64,000 bases of DNA from Actinomadura rifamycini DSM 43936 (GTDB lineage: Bacteria; Actinomycetota; Actinomycetes; Streptosporangiales; Streptosporangiaceae), in assembly GCF_000425065.1 (NCBI RefSeq), contig NZ_AULB01000010.1, positions 1-64,000 of the forward strand, written 5' to 3'. The translations under genes were made by a program, and so were the position numbers. The notes below the pieces were generated by a model that saw only the letters and a program-made list of their open reading frames with translations, did not search any database and was not told the origin of the DNA. Shown in pieces: positions 52,556 to 61,531 of this stretch. The stretch's first letter is position 1; each line of letters starts with the position of its first letter.

Positions 52556-53832
52556 CTGCCCGATGGTGCCATACCGGGCGGCCCGCCCGGTCCGCGCGGC
52601 GGCGTGGTCACCTGCGCGGACGCGTCCCAGCGGACGTCCAGGCGGTCCGGCTTGCGGAACACCGGCCCCCGCGGCCGCGCCGGCCGCCCGGGGGCGAGCC
52701 GGACGCCGGGGAACCGGTCGAGCACCGCGCCGAGGGCCGCCCGGGCCTCCATCCGGGCGAGGGTCGCGCCGAAGCAGAAGTGCGGGCCGTGCGCGAACGC
52801 CAGGTGCTCGGCGGCGTCGGCCCGGTACGGGTCGAAGCGGTCGGGGTGGGCGAACACGGCCGGGTCGCGGTTGGCCCCGGTGATCGACACCCGCACCAGG
52901 TCGCCCGCCCGCACCGGCGCCCCGCCGAGGTCGGCGTCGCGGACCGCGTAGCGGTCGACGACGGCGGCGGGCGGCTCCATGCGCAGCGACTCCTCGATCA
53001 CGGCGGGCAGCAGGCCCCGGTCGTCCCGGACGGCCGCCGTCAGGGCGGGGTCGGAGAGCAGGTGCAGCGCGGCGTTGGAGATCAGCCCCTCGGTCGTGTC
53101 GATGCCGCCGAACATGAGCACGGCCGCGTTCGCCACCACCTCCGCGGCGTCCAGCCCGGCCCGCCCCGCGCCGCCGCGCGCGGCCTCGGCGGGCAGGGAA
53201 CCGGGGCGGGCCATCGCCTCCGCGACCGCCTCCCGCAGCGCCGCGTACGCCGCGCCGGAACGTTCCAGCGCCGCCGCCGCCCCATCGGCCGCCCCGTCGT
53301 CGGGGGCGCCCGTCAGCGCCGACACCGCGTCCACGAACGTCGCGTACCAGGACCGGACGGTCGCGGCGTCGACCTCGGGCAGATCGAGGGCTTCGGCGAC
53401 CACCGCGACGGCGAGCGGCCCCGCCAGGTCGCCGCGCAGCTCCGCCCGTCCCGCCGGGGCGAGCGCGCCCGCGAGCCGGCCGGCCTCCGCCTCGACGAAC
53501 GCCGCGAAGCGCTCCCGGGTCCGGGCGGGCCGGAACGGGCGGGCGAACGCGTCGCGGTGGCGGGCGTGGGCGGGGCCGTCCAGCGACAGCATGCTGGGCC
53601 CGACGACCCGGGCGGTGGAGAAGCGCGGGTCGTCGACGGTGAAGGCGGCGGCGTCCCGCATGACCCGGACGGCCAGGGCGTGCGAGGTCACGAGCCAGCC
53701 GCCGAGCGCGGGGAGCCAGGACACCGGCTCGGCGGCGCGCAGCCGGGCGAGGTGCGGATGCGGGTCGCCCTCGAGGTCGGCGACCGTCACCGCCGCGCCG
53801 ACGGGGAACCGGGCAGGAAGATCGCGGGCCAT
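52552..53832 (-). CDS. Cytochrome P450
   Basis: Heme monooxygenase of 426 residues. I-helix MFGGIDTTEG keeps an acid next to Thr (Asp-Thr instead of the common Glu/Asp-Thr order). The ExxR is in EESLRMEPP, and the heme loop is FAHGPHFCFGATLARMEA, Cys near 355. The substrate is unknown. The ATG at 53832 is fixed by a -10 seven nt upstream; no ferredoxin gene is adjacent. It is coupled to DUF3616 downstream. Confidence 0.93.
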   Translation of the reverse strand: MARDLPARFPVGAAVTVADLEGDPHPHLARLRAAEPVSWLPALGGWLVTSHALAVRVMRDAAAFTVDDPRFSTARVVGPSMLSLDGPAHARHRDAFARPFRPARTRERFAAFVEAEAGRLAGALAPAGRAELRGDLAGPLAVAVVAEALDLPEVDAATVRSWYATFVDAVSALTGAPDDGAADGAAAALERSGAAYAALREAVAEAMARPGSLPAEAARGGAGRAGLDAAEVVANAAVLMFGGIDTTEGLISNAALHLLSDPALTAAVRDDRGLLPAVIEESLRMEPPAAVVDRYAVRDADLGGAPVRAGDLVRVSITGANRDPAVFAHPDRFDPYRADAAEHLAFAHGPHFCFGATLARMEARAALGAVLDRFPGVRLAPGRPARPRGPVFRKPDRLDVRWDASAQVTTPPRGPGGPPGMAPSGR

Positions 53833-53839
53833 GCGCCCG

Positions 53840-53868
53840 AGCATAGGCCGCCCCACTAATGATCTACA
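53840..53868 (-). promoter_or_regulatory. Promoter of the P450 gene, leaderless arrangement
   Basis: On the minus strand TTGTAG, an 18-bp spacer and TATGCT are followed by 7 nt and the ATG. The -35 lies within the palindromic box at 53860-53877, so a repressor there would block it. Confidence 0.55.
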
Positions 53869-53877
53869 ACGTAAAGG
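53860..53877. promoter_or_regulatory. CTTTAC-N3-GTAA-type palindromic box, copy 4
   Basis: TGATCTACAACGTAAAGG, identical to copy 2 at 32125. It overlaps the P450 -35. Confidence 0.55.
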
Positions 53878-53893
53878 TGCCGGGCGGCCTCGG

Positions 53894-54673
53894 CTATACG
53901 GGTCGCACCTCGACCCGTGTGCCTTCGTCGGTCCGTGCCACCGACCGAAGGTCGTCGAGCGTCGGGCCGCGGACACCGGTCATCACCGCGCCGCGCAGGT
54001 CCGCGGCGGTCAGGTCGGCGTCGGTCAGATCCACATCGTCCAGGCGGGCGCCGCGCAGGACGGCGCCGACCAGGTCCGCGTCGCTCAGGTTCGCCCCGCG
54101 CAGGGTCACGTCGGTGAGGACGGTGCCGTGCAGGTCCGCGTCGCGGAGGTCGGCGCCGCTCAAGTTCGCGCGGTTCAGGACCGTGCGGCCGAGAACGGCG
54201 CCTTCCAGCCTCGCGCCGCTCAGATCGGCGTACGCCAGGTAGGCGTTGCGCAGATTCGTACGGCGCAGATCCGCCTCGCACAGTTCCGTCGCGTACAGGT
54301 GGGCGTAGCTCAGGTTCAGGCCGCCCAGACGCGCCCGGCTGAGGTCGAGGCCGCCGAGGTCCAGCCAGACGTGCTCGGAGCGGCGCGGCACGCGGCCCAG
54401 CGCCGTGAGCGCTGCCTGCACATCGGCGTCGGGCCCGGCCGTCCGCCGGGGGCGGGGAACCGTCGGGAGCGCCAGCCGGTCGTCCAGGCGGGAGGCCGGG
54501 GCGCGGCGGCGGACGAGCGCCTCCAGCGCCCGCGCCGGCTCTTCGAGCGGGGACGGCGAGTCGTCGGCCAGGCGCACCAGCGCGCCGATGCCGTCCAGCC
54601 GGACGCCCGTCTCCGCCGAACCGAGCCGCTCCACCGCCCGCGCGAGTGTCTCCATCGGCCCATGATCGGGCAT
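53894..54673 (-). CDS. Pentapeptide repeat protein
   Basis: 259 residues. The N-terminal helical part (about 1-100) contains RAVERLGSAETGVRLDGIGALVRLADDSP, the preamble seen in membrane-anchored pentapeptide proteins, but no membrane segment precedes it. From about 105 to 235 the sequence is A(D/N)Lxx repeats (LDLSRARLGGLNLSYAHLYA, ADLRDADLHGTVL), forming a right-handed quadrilateral helix of about 25 units. Function unknown. ATG at 54673 or 54655 (residue 7). It is upstream of the P450 on the same strand. Confidence 0.82.
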   Translation of the reverse strand: MPDHGPMETLARAVERLGSAETGVRLDGIGALVRLADDSPSPLEEPARALEALVRRRAPASRLDDRLALPTVPRPRRTAGPDADVQAALTALGRVPRRSEHVWLDLGGLDLSRARLGGLNLSYAHLYATELCEADLRRTNLRNAYLAYADLSGARLEGAVLGRTVLNRANLSGADLRDADLHGTVLTDVTLRGANLSDADLVGAVLRGARLDDVDLTDADLTAADLRGAVMTGVRGPTLDDLRSVARTDEGTRVEVRPV

Positions 54674-54773
54674 AGCGCCCGCGAGACGGGCCTCGGCTTC
54701 ACCGCCTGCGGCCGATGTTCCGTACGGATCCGTCTCGCGGGCCGATCACCCCGTCACGCGCCCTCGCATCCGG

Positions 54774-56195
54774 TCACGCCGCGGCCTGCTCCCGCCACCA
54801 GCGGCGTCCCTCCTCCGGGAGGGTATAGATCGGGTCGTGGTACTCGTATCGCCTGGTCAGAGCATCGGGGTCGGACGCCTCGAGCCCGGTCCGGTAGTTC
54901 TTGGTCCAGTAGGAGACGCCGCGCTCGCGGTCGTAGTCGGCGAGCTGGTGCACCCACCGCTTGCCGACGTAGGGGACGTCGCAGACGATGCGCGGGGTCG
55001 CGAACCCGGGCAGGTAGCCCATGATCGAGTGCTGGAGCTCCTGCGCTTCCCAGACCGCGAGCCGCCAGTGCTCGCTGCCGGGGATCATGTCGCACATGTA
55101 CAGGTAGTAGGGCAGGATCCCGGCCTCGTCGAGCAGCGCGAACGACAGGTCGAGCAGCGCGTCGGGGGTGTCGTTCACGCCGCGCAGCAGGACGCCCTGG
55201 TTGCGGACGTCGCGGATGCCGGTGTCGAGCATGGCGCGGGCGGCGCGCGCGACGAGCGGCGTCACCGACCGGGCGGCGTTGACGTGGGTGTGGATCGCGA
55301 TCTGCGCGCCGCGCTCGCGGGCCTTGGTCGCCAGCCGCTCCATGCCGGCGCGGACCTCGTCCTGGAGCCAGTGCTGGGGGAGGCCCATGAGCGCCTTGCT
55401 GGCCAGCCGGATGTCGCGGATGTTGTCGATGTCGAGCAGGGCGTCGACGAACGATTCGAGCCGGGGCCAGGGCAGGTTGGCGACGTCGCCGCCGGAGACG
55501 ACCACGTCGCGGACGCCGGGGGAGCGGCGCAGGTAGTCGAGCATCGCCTCGTGGCGGTCCGGGGGCCGGATCGTGAACTTGTGCTTGTCGATGTTGGGGG
55601 TGGAGTTGCCGACGAGGTCCATGCGGGTGCAGTGGCCGCAGTACTGGGGGCAGGTCGGCAGCAGTTCGGCGAGGACCTTCGTGGGGTAGCGGTGGGTGAG
55701 GCCCTCGACGGCCCACATCTCGGCCTCGTGGAGGGAGTCGCGGGCGGCGTGGGGGTGGGACGGCCAGTCGGTGCGGCGGTCGGAGAACACCGGGAGCATG
55801 TAGCGGCGGACGGGGTCGGCCAGGAACGCGGCGGTGGACGAGACGTCCATGGTGTTGAGCATCTGCGGGGGCAGCAGCATCGACATCGTGGCGCGTTCGG
55901 CCTGGTCGCGCTCGAGGTCGGCGTAGAAGGAGTCGTCGAGCAGGTCGCCCATGACCGCGCGGAGCTGGCGGAGGTTCTTGACGCAGTGGGCGCGTTGCCA
56001 CTGGGCCGACTCCCATTCGGCGGCGGTGACGTCGCGCCAGCCGGGGACGCGCCGCCAGTCGGGCTCCTCGAGGGGGCGGCGCCGGTAGCGGTAGGGCTGG
56101 TCCGCCTGCCGTCCGGCCGCCTGCTCCGCGGTGCCGTCCGCGGTCTGCGCGTTCCGGGCGCCGGCACCGGTGTCCGGATGCAGGGCAGTGGTCAT
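54774..56195 (-). CDS. kamA: Lysine 2,3-aminomutase-family radical SAM enzyme
   Basis: Converts L-lysine to L-beta-lysine, the first step of the aminomutase pathway, with PLP, SAM and a 4Fe-4S cluster. It has 473 residues, with the cluster motif CPQYCGHCTRMD (CxxxCxxC) near 180. VVVSGGDVANLPWPRLE and a C-terminal CDVPYVGKRW, whose Lys is the likely PLP ligand, follow. It differs from clostridial KamA at that site, where GGGGK is usual, so the substrate could differ. An N-terminal disordered tail of about 35 residues precedes the domain. Divergent from kdd. Confidence 0.85.
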   Translation of the reverse strand: MTTALHPDTGAGARNAQTADGTAEQAAGRQADQPYRYRRRPLEEPDWRRVPGWRDVTAAEWESAQWQRAHCVKNLRQLRAVMGDLLDDSFYADLERDQAERATMSMLLPPQMLNTMDVSSTAAFLADPVRRYMLPVFSDRRTDWPSHPHAARDSLHEAEMWAVEGLTHRYPTKVLAELLPTCPQYCGHCTRMDLVGNSTPNIDKHKFTIRPPDRHEAMLDYLRRSPGVRDVVVSGGDVANLPWPRLESFVDALLDIDNIRDIRLASKALMGLPQHWLQDEVRAGMERLATKARERGAQIAIHTHVNAARSVTPLVARAARAMLDTGIRDVRNQGVLLRGVNDTPDALLDLSFALLDEAGILPYYLYMCDMIPGSEHWRLAVWEAQELQHSIMGYLPGFATPRIVCDVPYVGKRWVHQLADYDRERGVSYWTKNYRTGLEASDPDALTRRYEYHDPIYTLPEEGRRWWREQAAA

Positions 56196-56284
56196 CGTCG
56201 ACCCCTCCTCGCTTCACGTGATCGCATAAAAATCTTGTGTAGGGCCGACGTTACGGGAAGACTTTCGATCAAACCAGTGGTACT

Positions 56285-56297
56285 CGGTATATCTTCC
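56285..56297. promoter_or_regulatory. Operator-like site before kdd, related to one before kamD
   Basis: CGGTATATCTTCC; its reverse complement GGAAGATATACCG matches the kamD palindrome (63197) at 11 of 13 positions. A half-site GGAAGA lies at 56256-56261. Confidence 0.4.
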
Positions 56298-56328
56298 ATG
56301 GGCTGTCGGTGACCGAAGGGGAGGCGCA

Positions 56329-57435
56329 ATGACTCAGGAGACGGCCGCGGGGCCCGCCGGCGGGACGGGCGGGGGCACGGGCGGCGGCACGGAGATCGGG
56401 TTGCACCGGGTGCTGGAACCGGCGGGGGTGCTGCCGCAGGCGGCGCACCGGCTGGACCCCGACCCGCGGATCCGTCCGGACGAGGTCCGGGTCGCGGTCG
56501 AGCGGCTGAACCTGGACGCGGCGTCCTTCCGGCAGCTCCGCACCGCGCACGGCGGGGACCCGGACGCCGTCCGCGCCGAGGTGCTGCGGATCATCGGCGA
56601 GCGCGGCAAGATGCACAACCCCGTCACCGGTTCGGGCGGCATGCTCGTCGGCGTCGTCGACGAGGCCGGGCCGGAGTCGCCGCTCGGGCTGGAACCGGGC
56701 GACCGCGTCGCGACGCTGGTGTCGCTCACGCTCACCCCGCTCGCCGTCACCGACGGGCTCGCCGGGTGGGACGGGCGTTCGGAGCAGGTGCCCGCGCGGG
56801 GCCACGCGATCCTGTTCGCGCGCTCGATCGCGGCCGTGCTGCCCGACGACGTCCCCGTCCCGCCGGCGCTGGCGGTGATGGACGTGTGCGGTGCGCCGGC
56901 GCTGACCCGGCGCGTCGTGGAGGCGCGGGCGGCGTCCGGGGCGGCGCCGGTGGTGACGGTGCTGGGCGCGGCGGGCAAGAGCGGGTGCCTGTCGCTGGCG
57001 GCGGCGCGGCGTGCGGGGGCGGCCCGGACGGTGGGGCTGGTGCCGTCGGCGGAGGAGGCCGAGCGGCTGGCGGCGTCGGGGCTGGCGGACGCCGTGGCGC
57101 GGGCGGACGCGCGGGACCCGGTGGCGGTGTCGCGGGCGGTGGCGGAGGCCGCCGGGGGGCCCGCGGACGTGACGGTGGTGTGCGTGGACGTGCCGGGCTG
57201 CGAGCACGGCGCGATCCTGGCGACCGCGCAGGGCGGGACGGTGGTGTTCTTCTCGATGGCGACGTCGTTCCCGGCGGCGGCGCTCGGCGCGGAGGGGCTG
57301 GCGGCGGACGTGACGATGCTGATCGGGAACGGATACGTGCCCGGGCACGCCCAATACGCGCTGGACCTCCTGCGCGCCGAGCCGGGGGTTCGCATGCTGT
57401 TCACCGCCCGGTCCGGGGCGGACCCGGCAGAATGA
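56329..57435 (+). CDS. kdd: L-erythro-3,5-diaminohexanoate dehydrogenase
   Basis: Oxidises 3,5-diaminohexanoate to the 3-oxo compound in lysine catabolism. It has 368 residues: a Gly/Thr-rich N-terminal tail, then HRVLEPAGVLPQAAHRLD, ERGKMHNPVTGSGGMLVG (active-site region near 95), and a Rossmann half VVTVLGAAGKSGCLSLAAARR. GGGGAGG lies before the ATG. Divergent from kamA. Together with kamD at the window's end, this supports a degradative rather than antibiotic use of beta-lysine. Confidence 0.87.
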   Translation: MTQETAAGPAGGTGGGTGGGTEIGLHRVLEPAGVLPQAAHRLDPDPRIRPDEVRVAVERLNLDAASFRQLRTAHGGDPDAVRAEVLRIIGERGKMHNPVTGSGGMLVGVVDEAGPESPLGLEPGDRVATLVSLTLTPLAVTDGLAGWDGRSEQVPARGHAILFARSIAAVLPDDVPVPPALAVMDVCGAPALTRRVVEARAASGAAPVVTVLGAAGKSGCLSLAAARRAGAARTVGLVPSAEEAERLAASGLADAVARADARDPVAVSRAVAEAAGGPADVTVVCVDVPGCEHGAILATAQGGTVVFFSMATSFPAAALGAEGLAADVTMLIGNGYVPGHAQYALDLLRAEPGVRMLFTARSGADPAE

Positions 57436-57491
57436 CCGGGTACGTCCCGGCGGCGGCGGGGACCCACCCGATCATCTGAGGAGAGAGCCCG

Positions 57492-58820
57492 ATGGCGAGC
57501 ATCACCGAGGACCTGCGCGGACGCGATCCGAAGGAGCGCCAGGCGCAGATCGTGGACGTCCTGGTGGACGCGTTCTCGGACCTGATGGAGCGCAGTCCCG
57601 CCGAGTTCCGCCGCCGCTTCCGGAAGATGGCGTCCGACCCGTTCGCGTTCTACCGGGGCAGCGCGTGCCTGTTCTACGCCGACATCGCCGGCGACGACGA
57701 CGCGTGGGCCGACGAGCGCACCGCGCGGGTGTGGATCCAGGGCGACCTGCACGCGCAGAACTTCGGCACCTACATGAACGACGACGGCGTGTTCGTGTTC
57801 GACGTCAACGACTTCGACGAGGCGTACGTCGGGCACTTCACCTGGGACGTGAAGCGGCTGGTGGCGAGCCTGGCGCTGCTGGCGTGGCAGAAGGCGATCT
57901 CCGACGCCGACATCCGGCGGCTGATCGAGGCGTACGTGCGGGCGTACGTCGACCAGGTGCGGCGGTTCGCGTCGGGCGGCGGGGAGGACTTCGCGCTGAC
58001 GCTCGACACGACCGACGGGTACGTGCGGGGGGTGCTGATCGACGCGCTGTCGTCCACGCGGATCGGGCTGCTGGAGGACAAGACGGTCCTGGAGGGGCAC
58101 GAGCGGCGGTTCCGGGACCGGGCGGGGGTGCGGCGGCTGGACGAGGCCGAGCGCGCGAAGGTGGAGGCGGCCTACCGGGAGTACCTGGGGACGATCCCGG
58201 CCGACAAGCGGTTCGCGAGCCTGACCTACGAGATCAAGGACATCGTGGGGGCGTCGGGGTTCGGGATCGGGTCGGCGGGGCTGTCGGCGTACAACATCCT
58301 GGTGGAGGGGCGTTCGCAGGCGCTGGAGAACGACGTGATCCTGTCGATGAAGCAGGGCAACGTGGCGGCGCCGAGCCGGGTGGTGGACGACCCGCGGATC
58401 CGGGAGTACTTCCGGCACCACGGGCACCGGACGGCGGTGTCGCGGCGGGCGCTGCAGGCCAACACCGACCCGTGGCTGGGGTACACCGAGGTCGACGGGG
58501 TCGGTTTCGTGGTGCAGGAGCTGTCGCCCTACGAGGAGGACCTGGACTGGGGCGGGCTGACCGAGCCCGAGGAGATGCTGTCGGTGCTGGACGACCTGGG
58601 CCGCGCCACCGCGAAGATCCACTGCGTGTCGGACAGCGACTCCGACCACACGCTGGTCGGGTTCCAGGTGGAGGACGCGATCAGTTCGGTGATCGGGGCG
58701 GACGAGTCGGCGTTCGTCGAGGACATGGTGCGGTTCGGGACGCGGTACGCGGAGGTGGTGCGGGACGACCACCGGCTGTTCGTCGACGCGTTCCGCAACC
58801 ACCAGATCCCCGGCCTGTGA
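57492..58820 (+). CDS. DUF2252 (kinase-like) protein
   Basis: 442 residues of the DUF2252 family, which resembles aminoglycoside phosphotransferases. Residues 50-120 contain FYRGSACLFYADIAGDDD, then IQGDLHAQNFGTYMNDDG and FDVNDFDEAYVG, matching a catalytic HGDxHxxN and DFD pattern. The substrate is unknown. GGAGAGA precedes the ATG. It follows kdd by 56 nt on the same strand. Confidence 0.82.
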   Translation: MASITEDLRGRDPKERQAQIVDVLVDAFSDLMERSPAEFRRRFRKMASDPFAFYRGSACLFYADIAGDDDAWADERTARVWIQGDLHAQNFGTYMNDDGVFVFDVNDFDEAYVGHFTWDVKRLVASLALLAWQKAISDADIRRLIEAYVRAYVDQVRRFASGGGEDFALTLDTTDGYVRGVLIDALSSTRIGLLEDKTVLEGHERRFRDRAGVRRLDEAERAKVEAAYREYLGTIPADKRFASLTYEIKDIVGASGFGIGSAGLSAYNILVEGRSQALENDVILSMKQGNVAAPSRVVDDPRIREYFRHHGHRTAVSRRALQANTDPWLGYTEVDGVGFVVQELSPYEEDLDWGGLTEPEEMLSVLDDLGRATAKIHCVSDSDSDHTLVGFQVEDAISSVIGADESAFVEDMVRFGTRYAEVVRDDHRLFVDAFRNHQIPGL

Positions 58821-58826
58821 GCCGGT

Positions 58827-58869
58827 CCCGGCCGCGAAGCCGGTGACCGCCACCGGGGCCGCGGCCGGG
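58827..58869. terminator. Bidirectional hairpin between DUF2252 and the SpoIIE gene
   Basis: CCCGGCCGC (58827-58835) pairs with GCGGCCGGG (58861-58869); an inner CCGGTG/CACCGG extends the structure. Confidence 0.6.
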
Positions 58870-58889
58870 GGCGCGGTCCGCGGTCCGGG

Positions 58890-60563
58890 TCAGGACGCCG
58901 GGCCGAGCCGGCCGGGTTCGGGGCCGACGAGGAGCAGCGCGATGTCGTCCTGGCCCTGCTGGTCGGCCAGCAGGGCCAGGACGCCGTCGGCGGTGTCCTC
59001 CAGGGAGCCGCCGGCGCCGGCGTGCGAGGCGACCAGCGCGGACGCGAGCCGCGCGATGCCCTCCTCGATGTTGCGGGTGCGGCTCTCCACGAGCCCGTCG
59101 GTGTAGAAGGCCAGGACGCCGTCGGGCGGCAGGACGGCCGTGACCTGCTCGTACTCGGCGGGATGGGCGGGGTCGGCGACGCCCAGGGGCAGGCCGTCGG
59201 CGACGGCGAAGTGCCGGGCGGTGCCGTCGGGCAGGGCGAGCAGCGGCGGCGGGTGCCCGGCGCACGCCAGCTCGCAGCGCAGCGTCGCCGGGTCGCACAC
59301 GACGCACAGGCAGGTGGCGAACTGGGCGGCGTCCAGGTCCTGGGCGATGGCGTCGAGGCGGGCGAGGACCTCGGCGGGCGGCAGTTCGCAGCTGACGAGG
59401 GTGTGCGCGGCGACCCGCAGCTGGCCCATGGCCGCGGCGGCGGTGACGCCGTGCCCGACCGAGTCGCCGATGACGATCGCGACGCGTTCGTCCGGCAGGG
59501 GGACCACGTCGTACCAGTCGCCGCCGACCGCGGCGCGGGCGGGCCGGTAGCGGTGCGCGAGCCGCAGCCCGGGCGGGACGGTGACGCGGGTGGGCAGCAG
59601 CCCGGCCTGCAGGGCGGTCGAGGTGCGGTGCTCGCGCCGGTACAGGCGGGCGTTGTCGATGCCGGTGGCGGCGCGGGCGGCGAGTTCGGCGGCGAGGGCG
59701 GTGTCGGCGGGGCCGAAGGGCGCGCGGCCGCGTTTGCGGCTGAACACCGCGAAGCCGAGGGCGCGGCCGCGGGCGGCGAGCGGGACGGCCAGCAGCGACA
59801 CGTGGTCGAGGACGGCTTCGACGCGGCGGCCGGTGCGGGCGGCGATGGTGTCGAGGGCGTCCTCGCCGCCGAACTCGACGGTGCGGCCGGTGGCGATGCA
59901 GCGGGCGTAGGGGGTGTCGGCGGGGCACACGAGGACCTCCCCGGCGGGGAACGCGGCGGCCCAGTCGCCGGGGTCGTCGTCGGCGAAGGCGACGGCGAGG
60001 CGGCGGACGACGACCGAGCCGTCGTCGCGGCCGTCGGGGACGGGCGCGTCGTCGTCGGCGAGGCGGCGTTCCAGGACGTAGATGGCGCCGGCGTCGGCGA
60101 AGCGGGGGACGGTGACGGCGACGGTCTCGCGGGCGGTGAGGGCGAGGTCGAGGGTCGCGCCGATGCGGCGTCCGGCCTCGTTGAGCAATTCGAGGCCGCC
60201 GGCCCACGGGGCCGCGACGGTGAGCGCGACGAGCGTCCGGCCGGATTCGGCCGTGAGGGCCTGGCAGGTGGCCCGGATCCCGTCGGGGGCGCCGGGGACC
60301 GGCGGGAGCGTCCCCGTCCAGGGGCGGCCGGACGCGGCGCGCGCGACGGCCTCGGCGAGCGGCGCGGCGGCGGCCGGGCCGCCGAGGAGTCCGGGCAGGT
60401 CGGTGCCCAGGGCGTCGGCGGCGGCCCGGCCGAACAGGCGGGCGGCGCCGTCGCTCCATCCGGTGACGGTGCCGCCGGTGTCGAGCAGGACGGTCGCCGG
60501 TTCGAGGGCCGCCGGGTCGAGCGGGGCGGCCGGTTCCGGTCGTGCCGGGGGGTGCGTGGCCAT
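58890..60563 (-). CDS. PAS-GAF-SpoIIE sensor phosphatase
   Basis: 557-residue signalling phosphatase. A PAS-like domain (about 20-125, VLLDTGGTVTGWSDGAARLFGR) and a GAF domain (about 130-300, LLAVPLAARGRALGFAVFSRK) are followed by a PP2C SpoIIE domain (about 325-550). The latter has ARAAVGGDWYDVVPL and IVIGDSVGHGVTAAAAMGQL. A YTDGLVESRTRN segment and DDIALLLVG close the domain, with metal Asps kept. It acts on unknown anti-sigma antagonists. Divergent from the methyltransferase gene. The ATG start is not supported by a strong ribosome binding site. Confidence 0.88.
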   Translation of the reverse strand: MATHPPARPEPAAPLDPAALEPATVLLDTGGTVTGWSDGAARLFGRAAADALGTDLPGLLGGPAAAAPLAEAVARAASGRPWTGTLPPVPGAPDGIRATCQALTAESGRTLVALTVAAPWAGGLELLNEAGRRIGATLDLALTARETVAVTVPRFADAGAIYVLERRLADDDAPVPDGRDDGSVVVRRLAVAFADDDPGDWAAAFPAGEVLVCPADTPYARCIATGRTVEFGGEDALDTIAARTGRRVEAVLDHVSLLAVPLAARGRALGFAVFSRKRGRAPFGPADTALAAELAARAATGIDNARLYRREHRTSTALQAGLLPTRVTVPPGLRLAHRYRPARAAVGGDWYDVVPLPDERVAIVIGDSVGHGVTAAAAMGQLRVAAHTLVSCELPPAEVLARLDAIAQDLDAAQFATCLCVVCDPATLRCELACAGHPPPLLALPDGTARHFAVADGLPLGVADPAHPAEYEQVTAVLPPDGVLAFYTDGLVESRTRNIEEGIARLASALVASHAGAGGSLEDTADGVLALLADQQGQDDIALLLVGPEPGRLGPAS

Positions 60564-60661
60564 CGGTGCTCACAGTCCCGTGTACGGGGTTGTGCGGGCG
60601 GTGCCGCGTTACGCTGTGGGCGCCCGCGGCCGCTGCCCCTCCATGGACAAGGGAGACGTGC

Positions 60662-61459
60662 ATGGACCCCGAGTGGATCCCACCCGAAGTCGACGGTCGG
60701 AGACCAAGCGTTGCACGGGTGTACGACTTCCTGCTCGGCGGAGACCACAATTTCGCGTCGGATCGTGACCTTGCGACGGGGTTGCTGCGGGTGGAGCCGC
60801 GGGCGCGCGAGCTCGCGCGCGCCAACCGGGCGTTCCTGCGCCGCGCGGTCCGCGCGGTCGCCGAGGCCGGGGTGGACCAGTTCGTCGACATCGGGTCGGG
60901 CATCCCGACGCAGGGCAACGTGCACGAGGTCGCGCAGGCGGTGAATCCGGACGCCCGGGTGGTGTACGTCGACAACGACGACGTCGCGGTGGCGCACAGC
61001 CGCGCGATCTTGAAGGGCAACGACCGGGCGGCGGTGGTCCGGGCCGATATGCGGCGGCCGGAGCGGATGCTGGGCGACCCGCTGCTGGCGGAGCTGGTGG
61101 ATCTGTCGCGTCCGGTGGCGTTCCTGCTGGTGGCGGCGCTGCATCTGGTCAAGGAGGAGGAGCGGCCGGACGGCATCGCGGCGGCGCTGCGGGACGCGGC
61201 GGCGCCGGGCAGCCATCTGGTGCTGTCGCATCTCACGCATGACGCGCAGCCGGGCAAGGCCGCGGCGATCGGCAGGCTGTACGACCGTGCGACGTCCCCG
61301 GCCGTGGCGCGGTCGCACGAGGGCATCCTTCGGTTCTTCGACGGGTGGGACCTGCTGGATCCGGGCCTGGTGTACGTGCCGCTGTGGCGTCCCGACGACG
61401 GCGGCGTCGACTCCCCGGAGCGGTTCCTGGTGTTCGGCGGGGTGGGCCGCAAGCCGTGA
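60662..61459 (+). CDS. DUF574-type SAM-dependent methyltransferase
   Basis: 265 residues of the actinobacterial DUF574 (Methyltransf_19) family, whose substrates are not known. WIPPEVDGRRPSVARVYDFLLGG and HNFASDRDLA start it; QFVDIGSGIPTQGNVHEVAQ is the SAM loop, YVDNDDVAVAHSRA the acidic loop, and RFFDGWDLLDPGLVYVPLWRP the C-terminal motif. AAGGGAGA precedes the ATG at 60662. Such genes are abundant in Streptosporangiales. Confidence 0.88.
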   Translation: MDPEWIPPEVDGRRPSVARVYDFLLGGDHNFASDRDLATGLLRVEPRARELARANRAFLRRAVRAVAEAGVDQFVDIGSGIPTQGNVHEVAQAVNPDARVVYVDNDDVAVAHSRAILKGNDRAAVVRADMRRPERMLGDPLLAELVDLSRPVAFLLVAALHLVKEEERPDGIAAALRDAAAPGSHLVLSHLTHDAQPGKAAAIGRLYDRATSPAVARSHEGILRFFDGWDLLDPGLVYVPLWRPDDGGVDSPERFLVFGGVGRKP

Positions 61460-61462
61460 CGG

Positions 61463-61500
61463 ACCGGGGCGGGACGGGCGTGCGCCCGTCCCGCCCCGGT
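61463..61500. terminator. 17-bp perfect bidirectional terminator
   Basis: ACCGGGGCGGGACGGGC pairs without mismatch to GCCCGTCCCGCCCCGGT across a 4-nt loop, between the convergent methyltransferase and Pro-rich protein genes. Confidence 0.85.
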
Positions 61501-61531
61501 GCCGGGCCCGGCGGGTGGGCGGGTGCGCGGG

